Shown here piece by piece: positions 6,422-7,074 of a stretch of DNA of 7,074 bases; position 1 is the first letter of the stretch, and every line of letters starts with the position of its first letter. This DNA is from Caryophanales bacterium UBA7029. GTDB taxonomy: Bacteria > Bacillota_I > Bacilli_A > RFN20 > CAG-826. The notes under the pieces are model-generated. The model was not told the DNA's origin, searched no databases, and saw only the letters and a list, made by a program, of their open reading frames with translations. The position numbers and the translations under genes are program-made. The stretch lies in assembly GCA_002494205.1 (NCBI GenBank), contig DLBE01000014.1, forward strand, positions 1 to 7,074, read 5' to 3'.

Positions 6422-6438
6422 CTAACTATTATTATAAT
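6410..6438 (+). promoter_or_regulatory. Sigma-A-type promoter of gap
   Basis: TATAAT at 6433-6438 is a perfect -10 box. At 17-base spacing the -35 position (6410-6415) is TTTTTT, which matches the consensus TTGACA only at its first two bases and is part of the terminator T-tract. There is no TG extension. Transcription would start near 6445, giving a leader of about 29 bases. The weak -35 is compatible with a need for an activator such as the cre-like site upstream. Confidence 0.6.
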
Positions 6439-6455
6439 AATCTCGCTTAGTAAAT

Positions 6456-6462
6456 AAGGAGG
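6456..6462 (+). promoter_or_regulatory. Strong ribosome binding site of gap
   Basis: AAGGAGG is a full Shine-Dalgarno sequence, 11 bases before ATG 6474. Together with the codon bias of the gene it points to high expression and fixes the start. Confidence 0.85.
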
Positions 6463-6473
6463 ACATAAATAAT

Positions 6474-7074
6474 ATGTCAGTAAAAATTGCAATTAACGGA
6501 TTTGGACGTATTGGTAGATTAGCTTTCCGTCAAATGTTTGACGCAAAAGACTATGAAGTCGTCGCAATTAACGATTTAACCAGCCCAAAAATGTTAGCAC
6601 ACTTACTCAAATACGATTCAGCACAAGGCACATACAAATATGCTGAAAGCGTTAAGAGCTCACCAGAAGGCGAAGTTCCAGGCTGGATCGAAGTTAAGGG
6701 TAAAAGAATTACCGTTTACGCAGAAAAAGATGCAGTAAACTGCCCATGGGGCAAATTAGGTGTCGATGTCGTCTTAGAATGTACAGGTTTTTATACTTCT
6801 AAAGAAAAATCAATGGCACACATCCAAGCTGGTGCAAGAAAAGTTGTTATTTCCGCTCCAGCAGGAAAAGACTTAAAGACAATTGTCTATAACGTCAACC
6901 ACAAAACATTAACAAAAGATGACCAAATCATCTCTGCAGCAAGCTGTACAACAAACTGCTTAGCACCTATGGCTAATGCACTCAACAAATTTGCAAAGAT
7001 TGAATCTGGTATTATGATCACAGTTCATGCTTATACTGGTGATCAAATGGTTCTTGATGGACCACATAGAAAAG
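6474..7074 (+). CDS. gap: Glyceraldehyde-3-phosphate dehydrogenase, N-terminal part (3' end outside window)
   Basis: This cytosolic glycolytic enzyme oxidises and phosphorylates glyceraldehyde 3-phosphate to 1,3-bisphosphoglycerate with reduction of NAD. The first 200 codons of about 335 are present. The Rossmann start is KIAINGFGRIGR (4-15), Asp34 in AINDLT (31-36) favours NAD over NADP, LECTGFYTSKE (101-111) follows, ISAPAGKD (126-133) is intact, the active site is SCTTNC (157-162) with Cys158, and the partner His185 lies in TVHAYTGDQM (183-192). YNVNH and LDGPHRK resemble the streptococcal type. About nine extra residues lie in the 60-72 loop compared with Bacillus GapA, which explains the shifted numbering; such loops occur in other GAPDH branches. 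C-ending codons (GGC, GTC, AAC) are more common than upstream, as in highly expressed genes. It has its own promoter and ribosome site, so it is the first gene of a new unit; pgk or other glycolytic genes might follow. Confidence 0.97.
   Translation, partial: MSVKIAINGFGRIGRLAFRQMFDAKDYEVVAINDLTSPKMLAHLLKYDSAQGTYKYAESVKSSPEGEVPGWIEVKGKRITVYAEKDAVNCPWGKLGVDVVLECTGFYTSKEKSMAHIQAGARKVVISAPAGKDLKTIVYNVNHKTLTKDDQIISAASCTTNCLAPMANALNKFAKIESGIMITVHAYTGDQMVLDGPHRK

Noticed and set aside
6350..6473. Riboswitch or T-box leader before gap
   Set aside because: The predicted gap leader is only about 29 bases and the region shows no T-box or riboswitch consensus.

Overview
This is AT-rich, gene-dense DNA read entirely on the + strand. 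The proteins are clearly of Firmicutes type: UvrA, a long Lgt, a PpaX-like HAD phosphatase, a TrxB-like flavoprotein, RapZ (YvcJ), WhiA (YvcL) and a glycolytic GAPDH that ends in the streptococcal-style TVHAYTGDQM motif. The order uvrA - lgt - ppaX - trxB - rapZ - whiA is a slimmed version of two gene blocks known from Bacillus and relatives (uvrA-hprK-lgt-ppaX and trxB-rapZ-yvcK-whiA-crh). UGA ends whiA and tryptophan is written TGG, so the code is not the Mycoplasma one. A low-GC Bacilli, Erysipelotrichia or non-mycoplasmal Mollicutes-like bacterium fits; I cannot name the species.

Region 1 (2-6349) is one tightly packed transcription unit. Neighbouring genes are 1 to 13 bases apart or overlap. 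It holds the C-terminal half of uvrA (DNA repair), lgt (lipoprotein lipidation, with an unusual extra N-terminal membrane domain), a HAD phosphatase, a TrxB-like reductase whose NADPH-binding motifs are lost, rapZ, whiA, and a 75-residue HTH regulator whose start overlaps the whiA stop. I see no promoter inside this block. Genes often found here in relatives (hprK between uvrA and lgt; yvcK between rapZ and whiA; crh after whiA) are absent.

Region 2 (6350-6473) is the only real intergenic space. In 124 bases it holds an inverted repeat just after the regulator gene, a Rho-independent terminator, a sequence that closely matches a CcpA catabolite-response element and overlaps that terminator, a perfect TATAAT -10 box with a poor -35, and a strong ribosome binding site. 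The pentamer CGCTT or its complement occurs four times here.

Region 3 (6474-7074) is the first 200 codons of gap (glyceraldehyde-3-phosphate dehydrogenase), cut by the window end. It has its own promoter and uses more C-ending codons than the upstream genes, as expected of a highly expressed glycolytic gene.

The most notable points are the TrxB-like enzyme that probably does not use NADPH, the fused membrane domain on Lgt, and the compact regulatory region in front of gap. I found no phage, insertion sequence, CRISPR, tRNA or rRNA, and no clear sign of a wholly new system.
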